The notes: generated from the letters alone by a model not told the origin. DNA of 16,288 nucleotides from an uncultured Bacteroidales bacterium (GCA_900317065.1 ONFK01000008.1:1-16288); one strand, 5' to 3'; shown: positions 7,901-15,842, numbered from the stretch's first letter. Translations and numbers: made by a program.

Positions 7901-9427
7901 TCCATCGAAGACCTTTCCCAACTCATCTTCGACCTGAAGAATGTCAATCCGGCCGCCGCCATCAGCGTGAAACTGGTGGCCGAAAGCGGCGTGGGTACCA
8001 TTGCCGCAGGTGTGGCCAAGGCAAAAGCCGACCTGATCGTCGTATCCGGAGCCGAAGGCGGAACCGGAGCCGCCCCGGCTTCCTCGATGCGCTTCGCCGG
8101 TATCAGTCCCGAGATCGGCCTCTCCGAGGCGCAGCAGACGCTGGTCCGCAATGGCCTTCGCAGCCAGGTGCGCCTTCAGGTTGACGGCCAGCTGAAGACC
8201 GGCCGGGATGTCATCCTGCTGTCACTGCTGGGCGCGGACGAGTTCGGTTTCGGCACCTTGCCGCTGATTGTGCTCGGCTGCGTGATGATGCGCAAGTGCA
8301 GTCTGAACACCTGCCCCACGGGCGTGGCTACGCAGGATCCGGAACTGCGCAAGCATTTCCTCGGCAAGGCGGATTACCTGGTCAATTACTTCACTTTCCT
8401 GGCCCGGGAAGTTCGGGAATACCTGGCTGAAATGGGCTTTACGAAATTGTCCGATATCATTGGCCACACAGAGCTGCTGGTCCGCAAGCCCGGTGTTACA
8501 GCCTCCAAGGCCTCGTACATCGACCTGTCCCGCCTGCTTTTCCGGGAGGAGGGCCCCGGCTGCTGGGCCGGCGGTCCGTTGCACGAACTGCCTGCCGTGC
8601 GCGATCAGGAAATCATCAAGGCCGCGCAGCCGGCCATCGACTGGAAAGAGGAAATCAGCCTCGAATACCCGATTGCCAATACCGACCGGGCCGTCTGTAC
8701 GATGCTCAGCGGACGGATTGCCGCTAAGTACGGCGCCGAGGGTCTGCCGGATTCGACCGTGAACATCAAGTTCAAGGGCTCCGCCGGCCAGAGCTTCTGC
8801 GCCTTCCTTGCCGGCGGCGTCAACGTTCGCTTGGAGGGGGAGGCCAACGACTATGTCGGCAAAGGCCTGAGTGGCGGCCGGGTTGCCATCCGGCCGTCCA
8901 CGCGCGCAACCTTCAAGGCGGAAGAGAACACCATTGCCGGCAATACCTGTCTGTACGGCGCCACGGGCGGCGAAATGTACGTCGCCGGCCGGGTGGGCCA
9001 GCGTTTCGCGGTCCGCAATTCCGGCGCCAAGGCCGTCGTGGAGGGCGCAGGCGACCATTGCTGCGAATACATGACGGGCGGCCGCGTAGTCGTCCTGGGG
9101 CCTGTGGGCCGCAACTTTGCCGCCGGCATGTCCGGAGGCGTCGCCTACATCTATGATCCCGGTCACGTGTTTGATTACTACTGCAACCTCGACATGGTCG
9201 AGATCTCCCTGGTCGATGACAAACTCGACCGGAAGGAACTGCACGAGTTGGTCCGCCAGCATTATCTTTACACCGGTTCGAATCTGGCACGGATGCTCCT
9301 CGACGACTGGAGCCGGTCCGTCGATGATTTCGTCAAGGTCATTCCGATCGAATACAAGCATGTCCTCGAACAGGAACGCCTGCGCGCCCTGACCGAGAAA
9401 GTGCAGAACCTCCAAATCCAGTATTGA
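4952..9427 (+). CDS. gltB: Glutamate synthase large subunit (GOGAT alpha)
   Basis: Converts glutamine plus 2-oxoglutarate into two glutamate, using electrons supplied by GltD. The 1491-residue product has the usual order. The Ntn glutaminase domain has catalytic Cys15 in DACGIG, preceded by a 14-residue propeptide, with SRFSTNTFPQW and HNGEINTIRGN around 215-245. A central domain follows. The FMN/2-oxoglutarate synthase domain has SPPPHHDIYSIEDLSQ (975-990) and SGAEGGTGAAP. The 3Fe-4S cysteines are 1110, 1116 and 1121 in a C-x5-C-x4-C pattern. The C-terminal beta-helix carries glycine repeats such as GGRVVVLG. I choose ATG 4952 because it leaves a short propeptide and begins 5 nt after the upstream stop; an in-frame ATG at 4904 would overlap the glutamine synthetase end by 43 nt. 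gltD follows after 6 nt. Confidence 0.95.
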   Translation: MRQGLYDAASEHDACGIGMVVNIRGDKTHELVDNALTVLENMSHRGAEGADGKSGDGAGILVQIPHEFILLQGIPVPEKGRYGTGLMFLPKDVSKRKRILESVRAEVEHDGCILSHIREVPVNSACLGKDAAKGEPYTVQIFVTSAEFIEDADFERKLYRIRKHIERLGEDCYICSLSNRNIVYKGMLTSRQLCEYYTDLTSQWFTSAMAIVHSRFSTNTFPQWSLAQPFRMLCHNGEINTIRGNRSWMQARQSVLNSGRLGDIGDITPIVQPEMSDSASLDNVLEFLTMSGLSLPQAVSVLMPESFDGTNPISEDLRAFYEYHSILMEPWDGPATLLFSDGRYAGGIQDRNGLRPGRYTITKRGILVVASEVGVLDFDPTEIECKGRLEPGKMLLVDTKEGKIWYDSEIKEKLASEHPYRKWLSAGRIQLEDLHSGRKIEHNEADLLHKELLFGCTAEDVENTIRPMCEHGIEATSSMGNDTPLAILTERPQPFFNYFRQQFAQVTNPPIDSIREQMVMSLFEYIGRVGTGILTPDEDNCKMVRLPHPILTNTQLDLLCNIRYKGFNTVKLPILFECAESTAAAASNLRRALSDLCRKAEKCVDDGVNYIILSDRDVDKAHAPIPSLLAVSAVHHHLIATGKRVQTALIVESGEIRETMHAALLLGYGASAINPYLSFAIISSLTHGGKMQLNYATARANYIEAMKKGLLKIMAKMGISTIRSYRGARIFESIGLDEGLLREYFGTDRSSIGGIGLETIARDAMWFHAQAYEEAPAPDFLPYTGLFHYRKDGIRHAWNPETISSLQISTRLGSYQKFKDFTAAVDGKAEPIFLRDLLDFKRGTPVSIDEVEPVEAIVKRFVVSAMSFGALSIEAHEAIALAMNRLGSRSNTGEGGEDNERYHMDVEGVSLSSKTKQVASGRFGVTAEYLVNAEEIQIKVAQGAKPGEGGQLPGFKVNAIIAKTRNSIPGISLISPPPHHDIYSIEDLSQLIFDLKNVNPAAAISVKLVAESGVGTIAAGVAKAKADLIVVSGAEGGTGAAPASSMRFAGISPEIGLSEAQQTLVRNGLRSQVRLQVDGQLKTGRDVILLSLLGADEFGFGTLPLIVLGCVMMRKCSLNTCPTGVATQDPELRKHFLGKADYLVNYFTFLAREVREYLAEMGFTKLSDIIGHTELLVRKPGVTASKASYIDLSRLLFREEGPGCWAGGPLHELPAVRDQEIIKAAQPAIDWKEEISLEYPIANTDRAVCTMLSGRIAAKYGAEGLPDSTVNIKFKGSAGQSFCAFLAGGVNVRLEGEANDYVGKGLSGGRVAIRPSTRATFKAEENTIAGNTCLYGATGGEMYVAGRVGQRFAVRNSGAKAVVEGAGDHCCEYMTGGRVVVLGPVGRNFAAGMSGGVAYIYDPGHVFDYYCNLDMVEISLVDDKLDRKELHELVRQHYLYTGSNLARMLLDDWSRSVDDFVKVIPIEYKHVLEQERLRALTEKVQNLQIQY

Positions 9428-9433
9428 CGCCTT

Positions 9434-10786
9434 ATGGGAGACTACAAAGCATTTTTGACCATACCCCGCAAGGAAGCCGGCTACCGGCCGATCCATGACC
9501 GGATCCAGGATTTCGGGGAAGTGGAACAGACCCTCAACGAAGGCGACCGCCGACAGCAGGCGTCGCGCTGCATGGACTGCGGCGTGCCGTTCTGCAACTG
9601 GGCCTGCCCGCTGGGGAACCGTCCTCCGGAATGGAACGACGCGGTCTATAAAGGGGACTTCGAGCTGGCCTACCGCCTGCTGAATGCCACCAACGATTTC
9701 CCGGAGTTCACCGGACGCGTATGCCCGGCGCTCTGCGAAAAGGCTTGCGTGCTGAACCTGACGATGCACGAGCCTACGACCAACCGGGAGAATGAGGCCG
9801 CCATCACCGAAATTGCCTGGCGGGAGAATTATGTACGGCCCGTTTCGCCGGTACGGAACGGTCGCAAGGTCGCGGTCATAGGTGGTGGTCCTGCCGGCCT
9901 GGCGGCGGCTAATCAGCTGAACCGCAAGGGGTATGACGTGACGGTCTTCGAGAAGAACGAGAAAGCCGGCGGCCTGCTTCGCTTCGGCATTCCGAATTTC
10001 AAGCTGAACAAGACCGTCATCGACCGGCGCATTGCGCTGATGGAACAGGAAGGAGTCCGTTTCCGTTACGGAGAAGAAGTGGCTCCGGAAGCGCTGCCGA
10101 AGGGATTTGACGCCTATGTCCTCGCGACAGGCACTCCGACGGCACGTGACCTGCCCGTACCCGGGCGGGAATTGAAGGGCGTCCATTTCGCTCTTGAGTT
10201 GCTGGCCCAGCAGAACCGTGTCCTGTACGGTGCCGAAGTGGATGCCGCACACCGCGTGACTTGCAAGGGCAAGGACGTGCTCGTCATCGGCGGCGGTGAT
10301 ACCGGTTCCGACTGCATCGGCACGGCGCACCGTCAGGGTTGCAAGTCCGTGATGCAGATCGAGATCATGCCCAAACCGCCTGTGGGTCCGGACGACCCGG
10401 CCAATCCCTGGCCGAACTGGCCGCGCACGCTGAAGACTTCTTCCTCGCATGAAGAGGGTTGCGTGCGCCGCTGGAACATCAATACGCTCCGTTTTCTCGG
10501 AGAGAACGGCCGTCTGACCGGTGTCGAGATCCAACCGATTGACTGGGAACCGAATCCGGAGGGCGGACGCCCGAAGATGGTTCCCGCCGGGAACCCGGAA
10601 GTGGTCAAGGCGGATATCGTCCTGCTGGCCATGGGTTTCCTGAAGCCGCAGCTGCCGGAAGTGGGGGAGAATGTCTTTTTCGCAGGCGATGTCCAGAGCG
10701 GCGCTTCCCTGGTGGTGCGCGCGATGGCCTCCGGCCATGCCGCCGCCGGTTCTGTAGATGCGTATTTCAATAAAATCACTATATAA
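9434..10786 (+). CDS. gltD: Glutamate synthase small subunit (GOGAT beta, NAD(P)H-dependent)
   Basis: Passes electrons from NAD(P)H through FAD and 4Fe-4S clusters to GltB. The 450-residue protein has the N-terminal cysteine sets C46-x2-C49-x4-C54-x3-C58 and C97-x3-C101-x3-C105. Then come the FAD-binding Rossmann motif GGGPAG (150-155), the sequence EKNEKAGGLLRFGIPNFKL, and the second dinucleotide motif GGGDTGSD (286-293) for NAD(P)H. The C-terminal FAD contact is visible as FFAGDVQSGASLVVRA. Length agrees with the family (about 450-480). It starts 6 nt after the gltB stop. Its own TAA shares one base with the pyrG ATG (TAATG), which suggests translational coupling. Confidence 0.95.
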   Translation: MGDYKAFLTIPRKEAGYRPIHDRIQDFGEVEQTLNEGDRRQQASRCMDCGVPFCNWACPLGNRPPEWNDAVYKGDFELAYRLLNATNDFPEFTGRVCPALCEKACVLNLTMHEPTTNRENEAAITEIAWRENYVRPVSPVRNGRKVAVIGGGPAGLAAANQLNRKGYDVTVFEKNEKAGGLLRFGIPNFKLNKTVIDRRIALMEQEGVRFRYGEEVAPEALPKGFDAYVLATGTPTARDLPVPGRELKGVHFALELLAQQNRVLYGAEVDAAHRVTCKGKDVLVIGGGDTGSDCIGTAHRQGCKSVMQIEIMPKPPVGPDDPANPWPNWPRTLKTSSSHEEGCVRRWNINTLRFLGENGRLTGVEIQPIDWEPNPEGGRPKMVPAGNPEVVKADIVLLAMGFLKPQLPEVGENVFFAGDVQSGASLVVRAMASGHAAAGSVDAYFNKITI

Positions 10787-12399
10787 TGGCAGCCAAGTAC
10801 ATATTCATCACGGGCGGCGTGGTTTCGTCGCTGGGAAAAGGAATCATTTCGGCCAGTCTGGGGAAACTCCTGCAGGCGCGCGGATTCAAGGTCACCATCC
10901 AGAAGTTCGACCCGTACATCAACATCGACCCGGGCACGCTGAACCCCTACGAGCACGGCGAATGTTATGTGACGGCCGACGGAATGGAGACCGACCTGGA
11001 CCTGGGCCATTATGAGCGCTTCACGGGGATCCGCACTTCGCGGGAGAATTCCATCACCACCGGACGCATCTACAAGACCGTCATCGACCGGGAGCGCCGG
11101 GGCGACTATCTCGGCAAGACCATCCAGGTGGTGCCGCATATCACCGATGAAATCAAGCGCCGCATGCTGCGCAAGGATGTGGCTGGGGAGAACCTGGATT
11201 TCGTGATTACGGAAGTAGGCGGCACCATCGGCGATATCGAGAGCGCCCCGTTCATGGAGGCGATCCGTCAGTTGCGCTGGCAGTTGGGCCGGGATGCCGT
11301 GAACATCCACCTGACCTATGTGCCCTACCTGAAGGCAGCCGAAGAGTTGAAGACCAAGCCCACGCAGCACTCCGTCAAGGAACTGCAAGGGATGGGAATC
11401 CAGCCCGATATCATCGTCCTGCGCACCGAGCGTCATCTCGACGACGCCCTGCGCATGAAGGTGGCCTCCTTCTGCAATGTAGACCTAGAATGCGTAGTGC
11501 AGAGCGAAGACCTGCCCAGCATCTACGATGTCCCCGTGAACATGCAGCGTCAGGGGCTGGACGCCGCCATCCTCCGGAAGACCGGCATTCCTGTAGGGGA
11601 GACACCGGCGATGAAATCCTGGCACGACTTCCTGCAAAAGCAAAGGAACGCAAGTCGGGAAATCCATGTAGCCCTGGTAGGCAAATATGATCTTCAAGAC
11701 GCCTACAAGAGTATCCGGGAAAGTCTGAACCTCGCAGGCATTTACGACGACGTGAAGGTGAAGATCCATTTCGTCGGAAGCCAGGAAATCACGCGCGAGA
11801 ACGTGGCGGAGAAACTGTCCGGTATGGCCGGTATCGTCATCTGCCCGGGCTTCGGTCAGCGGGGGATTCCCGGAAAGATCTTCGCCGCGGAATATGCCCG
11901 CACCCATGATGTTCCATGCTTCGGCATCTGCCTCGGCATGCAGATGATGGTGATCGAGTTCGCCCGCGATGTGCTCGGCTATGCCGATGCCGACAGCAGC
12001 GAGATGCGCGCCGACACGCCGCACAATGTCATCGACATGATGGAGGAACAGAAGAATATCACACAGATGGGTGGTACGATGCGCCTCGGGGAATATCCCT
12101 GCAGGCTCCGTCCCGGAAGCCGCGCTTTTGAAGCCTATGGCGGTAAGGAATCCATTGCCGAGCGCCACCGTCATCGCTATGAGTTCAACAACCGTTACCG
12201 GGAGGAGTACGAGAAGGCCGGTATGCAGTGTGTGGGTGTGAATCCCGACGCAGACCTGGTGGAAATCGTGGAGATTCCTACGCTGCGCTGGTACATCGGC
12301 ACCCAGTTCCACCCCGAGTATTCCTCGACGGTACTGAATCCGCATCCGCTGTTTGTCTCCTTCATCAAAGCCTGTATCGATGGAACCCCTGAAGCATAA
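10786..12399 (+). CDS. pyrG: CTP synthase (glutamine-hydrolysing)
   Basis: Makes CTP from UTP, ATP and glutamine. The 537 residues match the family length. The synthetase domain opens with KYIFITGGVVSSLGKGI (nucleotide-binding loop) and KFDPYINIDPGTLNPYEHGE, followed by DLDLGHYERF. The class I glutaminase domain has Cys382 in FGICLGMQ, and His509 and Glu511 in TQFHPEYS. The oxyanion strand reads CPGFGQRG instead of the enterobacterial PGGFGxRG, a difference I recall as normal for Bacteroidetes. The gene overlaps gltD by 1 nt and the PurF-like gene by 20 nt, so a pyrimidine enzyme is embedded in the nitrogen-assimilation operon. Together with gltB and the PurF-like gene, this puts three glutamine amidotransferases in succession. 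Confidence 0.95.
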   Translation: MAAKYIFITGGVVSSLGKGIISASLGKLLQARGFKVTIQKFDPYINIDPGTLNPYEHGECYVTADGMETDLDLGHYERFTGIRTSRENSITTGRIYKTVIDRERRGDYLGKTIQVVPHITDEIKRRMLRKDVAGENLDFVITEVGGTIGDIESAPFMEAIRQLRWQLGRDAVNIHLTYVPYLKAAEELKTKPTQHSVKELQGMGIQPDIIVLRTERHLDDALRMKVASFCNVDLECVVQSEDLPSIYDVPVNMQRQGLDAAILRKTGIPVGETPAMKSWHDFLQKQRNASREIHVALVGKYDLQDAYKSIRESLNLAGIYDDVKVKIHFVGSQEITRENVAEKLSGMAGIVICPGFGQRGIPGKIFAAEYARTHDVPCFGICLGMQMMVIEFARDVLGYADADSSEMRADTPHNVIDMMEEQKNITQMGGTMRLGEYPCRLRPGSRAFEAYGGKESIAERHRHRYEFNNRYREEYEKAGMQCVGVNPDADLVEIVEIPTLRWYIGTQFHPEYSSTVLNPHPLFVSFIKACIDGTPEA

Positions 12400-14125
12400 T
12401 TGCGGCGTCGCGCTGATCCGTCTGCTGAAACCGCTCTCATATTACGAGCGGAAGTACGGGACAACCCGCTATGGCCTGGAGAAACTCTATCTGATGATGG
12501 AGAAGCAGCACAACCGCGGGCAGGAGGGGGCCGGACTGGCCTATGTGGACCTGGAAGCGGAAGTGGGCACGGAATATATGTTCCGGGAGCGGGCGGAAGG
12601 TCCGGATGCCATCACGGAGATCTTCAAGCGGGTGGAAGCGCCGGCTCACGCGCAGTTGTACATGGGCCACCTCCGTTATTCCACCACCGGAAAGAGCGGG
12701 CTGACCTATGTCCATCCCTACCTGCGCCGGAACAACTGGCGGGCGAAGAACCTCTGTCTGTGCGGCAATTTCAATATGACCAACATCGACGAGGTGTTCC
12801 AGTTCCTGACGGCGCAAGGTCAGTCGCCCAGGCTGCGCGGCGACGCTTACATCACGCTGGAACTGATGGGCCACCGGCTGGACCGGGAGGTGGAACGGCT
12901 CTTCGACGAGGCAACGGAGAAGGGGCTGGAAGGGCTCGATCTTACGCGCTACATCGACGACCATATCTGCATGGCCAACGTGCTGAAGACCACGATGTCA
13001 CACTATGACGGAGGCTATGTGATGTGCGGGCTGACCGGCAGCGGCGAGATGTTCGCCGTGCGCGACCCCTGGGGCATCCGTCCCGCCTTCTATTACCGCG
13101 ATGAGGAGATGGTCGTCCTGGCCAGCGAGCGGCCCGTCCTCCAGACGACCTTCAACCTGGAAGCCTCGGATGTCTGCGAACTCCTTCCGGGGCAGGCCTT
13201 GATCGTGCGGAAGAATGGGGAAAGCCTGCTGGAGCAGATCCTGCCCGCCCAGCGGTTGAGCGCCTGCTCCTTCGAACGAATCTACTTCAGCCGCGGCTCC
13301 GACCGGGACGTCTATCAGGAGCGCAAGCGGCTGGGGGAGCAGTTGACGGAATCCATCCTGAAGGCGGTCGACGGCGATGTGGCCCATACGGTGTTCTCCT
13401 ACATCCCCAATACGGCGGAAGTGGCGTTCCACGGAATGACGGACGGCGTGCGCCGGCTCGATCACGACGTGCGCATCGAGAAGGTGGTGTGGAAGGACAT
13501 CAAACTGCGTACGTTCATCACGGAAGACGGGGCGCGGAACGACCTTGCCGCTCACGTCTATGACGTCACTTACGGTTCGCTGGTCCCGTACGAAGACAAT
13601 CTCGTTGTCATCGACGATTCCATCGTGCGCGGAACCACCCTGCGGGAGAGCATCTTCAAGATCCTAGACCGTCTGCACCCCAAGAAGATCGTGATGGTGT
13701 CCAGTTCACCCCAGATCCGCTATCCGGATTACTACGGCATCGACATGTCGCATCTGGAGGAGCTCTGCGCCTTCCGCGCGGCCATCGCATTGATTCGCGA
13801 CCATGGGATGCAGCAGCTGATTGCCGATGTGTACCGCGCCTGCAAGGAGGATCCCATGTCCGAGAACCATGTGCAGAAGATTTATGCGCCGTTCACGACG
13901 GAGCAGATCGACAGGAAGATTGTGGAGATGCTCCGGCCTGAGGGGATGCAGACGCCGGTAGAACTGGTCTTCCAGAGTATCGAGGGGCTGCACCGGGCCT
14001 GTCCCGACCACCCCGGCGACTGGTATTTCACCGGGGAGTATCCCACGCCCGGCGGCGTCCGTCTCTGTAACGGGGCCTTCGTGAACTATGTCGAGAACGT
14101 ATTGGGATTCCAATTGCAGCTCTAG
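12380..14125 (+). CDS. PurF-like amidophosphoribosyltransferase, divergent Bacteroidetes form
   Basis: The predicted 581-residue protein combines an N-terminal Ntn glutaminase with a phosphoribosyltransferase domain, as in PurF, which makes phosphoribosylamine from PRPP and glutamine. Visible features: nucleophile Cys8 after a 7-residue propeptide (MEPLKHNC), QHNRGQEGAG (43-52), GHLRYST (96-102), and the PRPP loop VVIDDSIVRGTT (409-420). Differences from classical PurF: the oxyanion Asn-Gly pair appears as Cys128-Gly129 in CGNFNMTN; the conserved PDS/ESG segment is replaced by YIPNTAEVA; and the usual KNRYxGRTFI stretch reads KDIKLRTFI. I chose ATG 12380, because the earlier in-frame ATG 12353 would push the cysteine nine residues further from the N-terminus. 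It overlaps pyrG by 20 nt. It may be the purine enzyme or a paralogue with a changed role, so I leave the symbol empty. Confidence 0.85.
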   Translation: MEPLKHNCGVALIRLLKPLSYYERKYGTTRYGLEKLYLMMEKQHNRGQEGAGLAYVDLEAEVGTEYMFRERAEGPDAITEIFKRVEAPAHAQLYMGHLRYSTTGKSGLTYVHPYLRRNNWRAKNLCLCGNFNMTNIDEVFQFLTAQGQSPRLRGDAYITLELMGHRLDREVERLFDEATEKGLEGLDLTRYIDDHICMANVLKTTMSHYDGGYVMCGLTGSGEMFAVRDPWGIRPAFYYRDEEMVVLASERPVLQTTFNLEASDVCELLPGQALIVRKNGESLLEQILPAQRLSACSFERIYFSRGSDRDVYQERKRLGEQLTESILKAVDGDVAHTVFSYIPNTAEVAFHGMTDGVRRLDHDVRIEKVVWKDIKLRTFITEDGARNDLAAHVYDVTYGSLVPYEDNLVVIDDSIVRGTTLRESIFKILDRLHPKKIVMVSSSPQIRYPDYYGIDMSHLEELCAFRAAIALIRDHGMQQLIADVYRACKEDPMSENHVQKIYAPFTTEQIDRKIVEMLRPEGMQTPVELVFQSIEGLHRACPDHPGDWYFTGEYPTPGGVRLCNGAFVNYVENVLGFQLQL

Positions 14126-14239
14126 GAGGTAGCATTATTCTAAAATATTAATTATCAATTACTTGCGAAATCTGATATTTCGCTGGTCAAGGGGGTTCTA
14201 TACCCTTATGGACACAAACCAACCTAAAAATAGTAGTGT
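14126..14239 (+). promoter_or_regulatory. glnK upstream region with perfect hairpin
   Basis: This is the only sizeable gap in the cluster (114 nt) and is AT-rich, so it probably carries the promoter of glnK-amtB-asnB, though no clear -33/-7 pair is visible. It holds a perfect 7-bp hairpin, GCGAAAT (14165-14171) with ATTTCGC (14177-14183) around a CTGAT loop, and a second weaker one, AAGGG/CCCTT (14189-14193 with 14203-14207). Neither is followed by a T run, so they are not terminators. They may be an operator or a translational control structure. Confidence 0.4.
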
Positions 14240-14243
14240 ATGA
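14208..14243 (+). CDS. Possible 11-codon leader peptide overlapping the glnK start
   Basis: ATG 14208 opens a frame encoding MDTNQPKNSSV. Its TGA at 14241-14243 overlaps the glnK ATG (ATGA), an arrangement typical of translational coupling. The peptide has two Asn and one Gln in eleven residues, which would be suggestive in front of a nitrogen regulator. A frame this short can easily arise by chance, and there is no independent evidence for translation. Confidence 0.2.
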   Translation: MDTNQPKNSSV

Positions 14244-14587
14244 AAAAGATTGAAGCCATCGTCCGCAAGACGAAGTTCGAGGAGGTCAAGGAGGCCTTGC
14301 TCGCAGCAGACATCAACTGGTTCGAGTACCACAATGTGCACGGCATCGGCCAGAGCCGCCAGGAGCGCATCTATCGTGGCGTCCAGTATTCCACGGACGT
14401 GATCGAACGCGTGGCCCTGACCATCGTGTGCCGCGACCAGTTTGTCGATCCGACCGTCGAGGTAATCCTCAAGACGGCCTCGACCGGAGAGATTGGAGAC
14501 GGCCGCATTTTCATCAGCGACGTCATTGACACCTGGTCCATCCGCACGGGAGAGCACGGCGACACGGTGCTCCGGGACAAGAAGTAG
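14240..14587 (+). CDS. glnK: P-II nitrogen regulatory protein (GlnK/GlnB family)
   Basis: A 115-residue cytoplasmic signal protein that binds ATP/ADP and 2-oxoglutarate and blocks the ammonium channel when nitrogen is plentiful. It starts MKKIEAIVRKTKFEEVKEAL, a standard P-II beginning. The T-loop is GIGQSRQERIYRGVQY, with Tyr45 and Tyr50 matching E. coli GlnB Tyr46 and Tyr51; it is one residue shorter than the enterobacterial loop. The B-loop TGEIGDGRIFI and C-loop IRTGEHGD are present, but the first Arg of the usual RIRTGE is Ser. Whether Tyr50 is uridylylated is unknown, as no GlnD is in the window. amtB follows after 22 nt, the conserved glnK-amtB pairing, which supports GlnK over GlnB. 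Confidence 0.93.
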   Translation: MKKIEAIVRKTKFEEVKEALLAADINWFEYHNVHGIGQSRQERIYRGVQYSTDVIERVALTIVCRDQFVDPTVEVILKTASTGEIGDGRIFISDVIDTWSIRTGEHGDTVLRDKK

Positions 14588-14609
14588 AACCCTTTAAAAC
14601 GTATGTAAA

Positions 14610-15830
14610 ATGAACGATATCGCTATTTCCCTCGATACTGTCTGGATGTTGCTGGCTGCCATGCTGGTCTTCTTCATGCAACCGGGCTTTGCGCTGTGCG
14701 AAGCGGGATTCACCCGCAGCAAGAATACGGCGAACATCCTGATGAAGAACTTTGTGGACTTCATGTTCGGCTCCCTGCTTTTCTGGTTCGTCGGCTTCGG
14801 ATTCATGTTCGGCAGCGACGGCGCCGGTTTCATCGGCATGCCCAACTGGGGCGACCTGTCTTTCTACAAGAGTGACCTGCCCGTGGAGGGCTTCCTGATT
14901 TTTCAAACGGTCTTCTGTGCCACCTCGGCCACGATTGTGAGCGGCGCAATGGCCGAGCGGACGAAGTTCTCGATGTATCTGGTCTACAGTGCGGTCATCT
15001 CGCTGTTGGTCTATCCGATTGAAGGCCACTGGACCTGGGGCGGCGGCTGGCTCGCAGAACTCGGTTTCCACGATTTCGCCGGTTCGGCGATTGTCCACAG
15101 CGTGGGCGGCGTTCTGGCGCTGATTGGTGCGATCGCGCTCGGCCCCCGTATCGGCAAATACACCTCCGACGGCAAGAGCCGGGCCATCCCCGGCCACAAC
15201 CTGACGATGGCGGCGCTCGGCGTGTTCATCCTCTGGATGGGGTGGTTCGGCTTCAATCCGGGCTCGCAACTGGCGGCCTCCGGCGCGGTGAACCGCACGG
15301 CGATTTCCCATGTCTTTCTGACCACCAACCTTGCGGCTGCGGCCGGGGGAGTGGCGACGATGTTCCTGACCTGGATCAAGTACGGAAAACCCTCGCTCTC
15401 CCTGACCCTCAACGGCATCCTCGCGGGATTGGTCGGTATCACGGCAGGCTGCGATCTCGTTTCCCCACTCGGCGCGGTCATTATCGGCCTGATTTGCGGT
15501 GTCGTGCTGGTCTTCTCCATTGAGTTCATCGACCGCAAGCTGCATATTGATGATCCGGTCGGCGCTTCCAGCGTTCATGGTGTCTGCGGTATCCTCGGCA
15601 CGCTCCTGACCGGCTTGCTCGCTACCGACGGCGGCGCATTCTATGGCGGCGGCTGGCACTTTTTCGGCGTACAGTGCCTGGGTATCCTGGCCATCGACCT
15701 TTGGGCGGCATCGACCGGTTTCCTGCTCTTCTTCGGCATCAAGAAGTTCCATGGCTTGCGAGTCGGCAAACGGGTGGAGGAAGAAGGCCTGGACATTTAC
15801 GAACACGGCGAAAGCTGCTACAACGCATAA
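14610..15830 (+). CDS. amtB: Ammonium channel AmtB
   Basis: A polytopic inner-membrane protein of 406 residues with about eleven hydrophobic segments, conducting ammonium/ammonia. Seen directly: Asp155 in HDFAGSAIVHSVGG with pore His163, the second pore His323 in ASSVHGVCG, and Phe215 and Ser219 in WFGFNPGS. These match the roles of E. coli Asp160, His168, His318, Phe215 and Ser219. GAMAERTKF and EGHWTWGGGWL are further family marks. The cytoplasmic tail KRVEEEGLDIYEHGES is the classic region that contacts GlnK. There is no cleavable signal peptide as in E. coli AmtB; the protein starts MNDIAISLDTVWMLLAAM. It lies 22 nt after glnK and 12 nt before asnB, so the three are probably one transcript. 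Confidence 0.96.
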   Translation: MNDIAISLDTVWMLLAAMLVFFMQPGFALCEAGFTRSKNTANILMKNFVDFMFGSLLFWFVGFGFMFGSDGAGFIGMPNWGDLSFYKSDLPVEGFLIFQTVFCATSATIVSGAMAERTKFSMYLVYSAVISLLVYPIEGHWTWGGGWLAELGFHDFAGSAIVHSVGGVLALIGAIALGPRIGKYTSDGKSRAIPGHNLTMAALGVFILWMGWFGFNPGSQLAASGAVNRTAISHVFLTTNLAAAAGGVATMFLTWIKYGKPSLSLTLNGILAGLVGITAGCDLVSPLGAVIIGLICGVVLVFSIEFIDRKLHIDDPVGASSVHGVCGILGTLLTGLLATDGGAFYGGGWHFFGVQCLGILAIDLWAASTGFLLFFGIKKFHGLRVGKRVEEEGLDIYEHGESCYNA

Positions 15831-15842
15831 AAGGATAAGGCC

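Noticed and set aside
8222..10738. 838-codon minus-strand frame opposite gltB and gltD
   Set aside because: It spans two genes with certain identity and shows His/Gln/Arg-rich composition typical of an antisense shadow.
12353..12379. Earlier start for the PurF-like gene
   Set aside because: It adds nine residues translated from the end of pyrG in another frame; ATG 12380 gives the short propeptide before the catalytic cysteine.
14124..14133. Strong Shine-Dalgarno-like TAGGAGGTAG over the PurF-like stop codon
   Set aside because: No start codon follows at suitable distance (the next ATG is about 75 nt away), and Bacteroidetes rarely use such sites, so it is probably coincidental.
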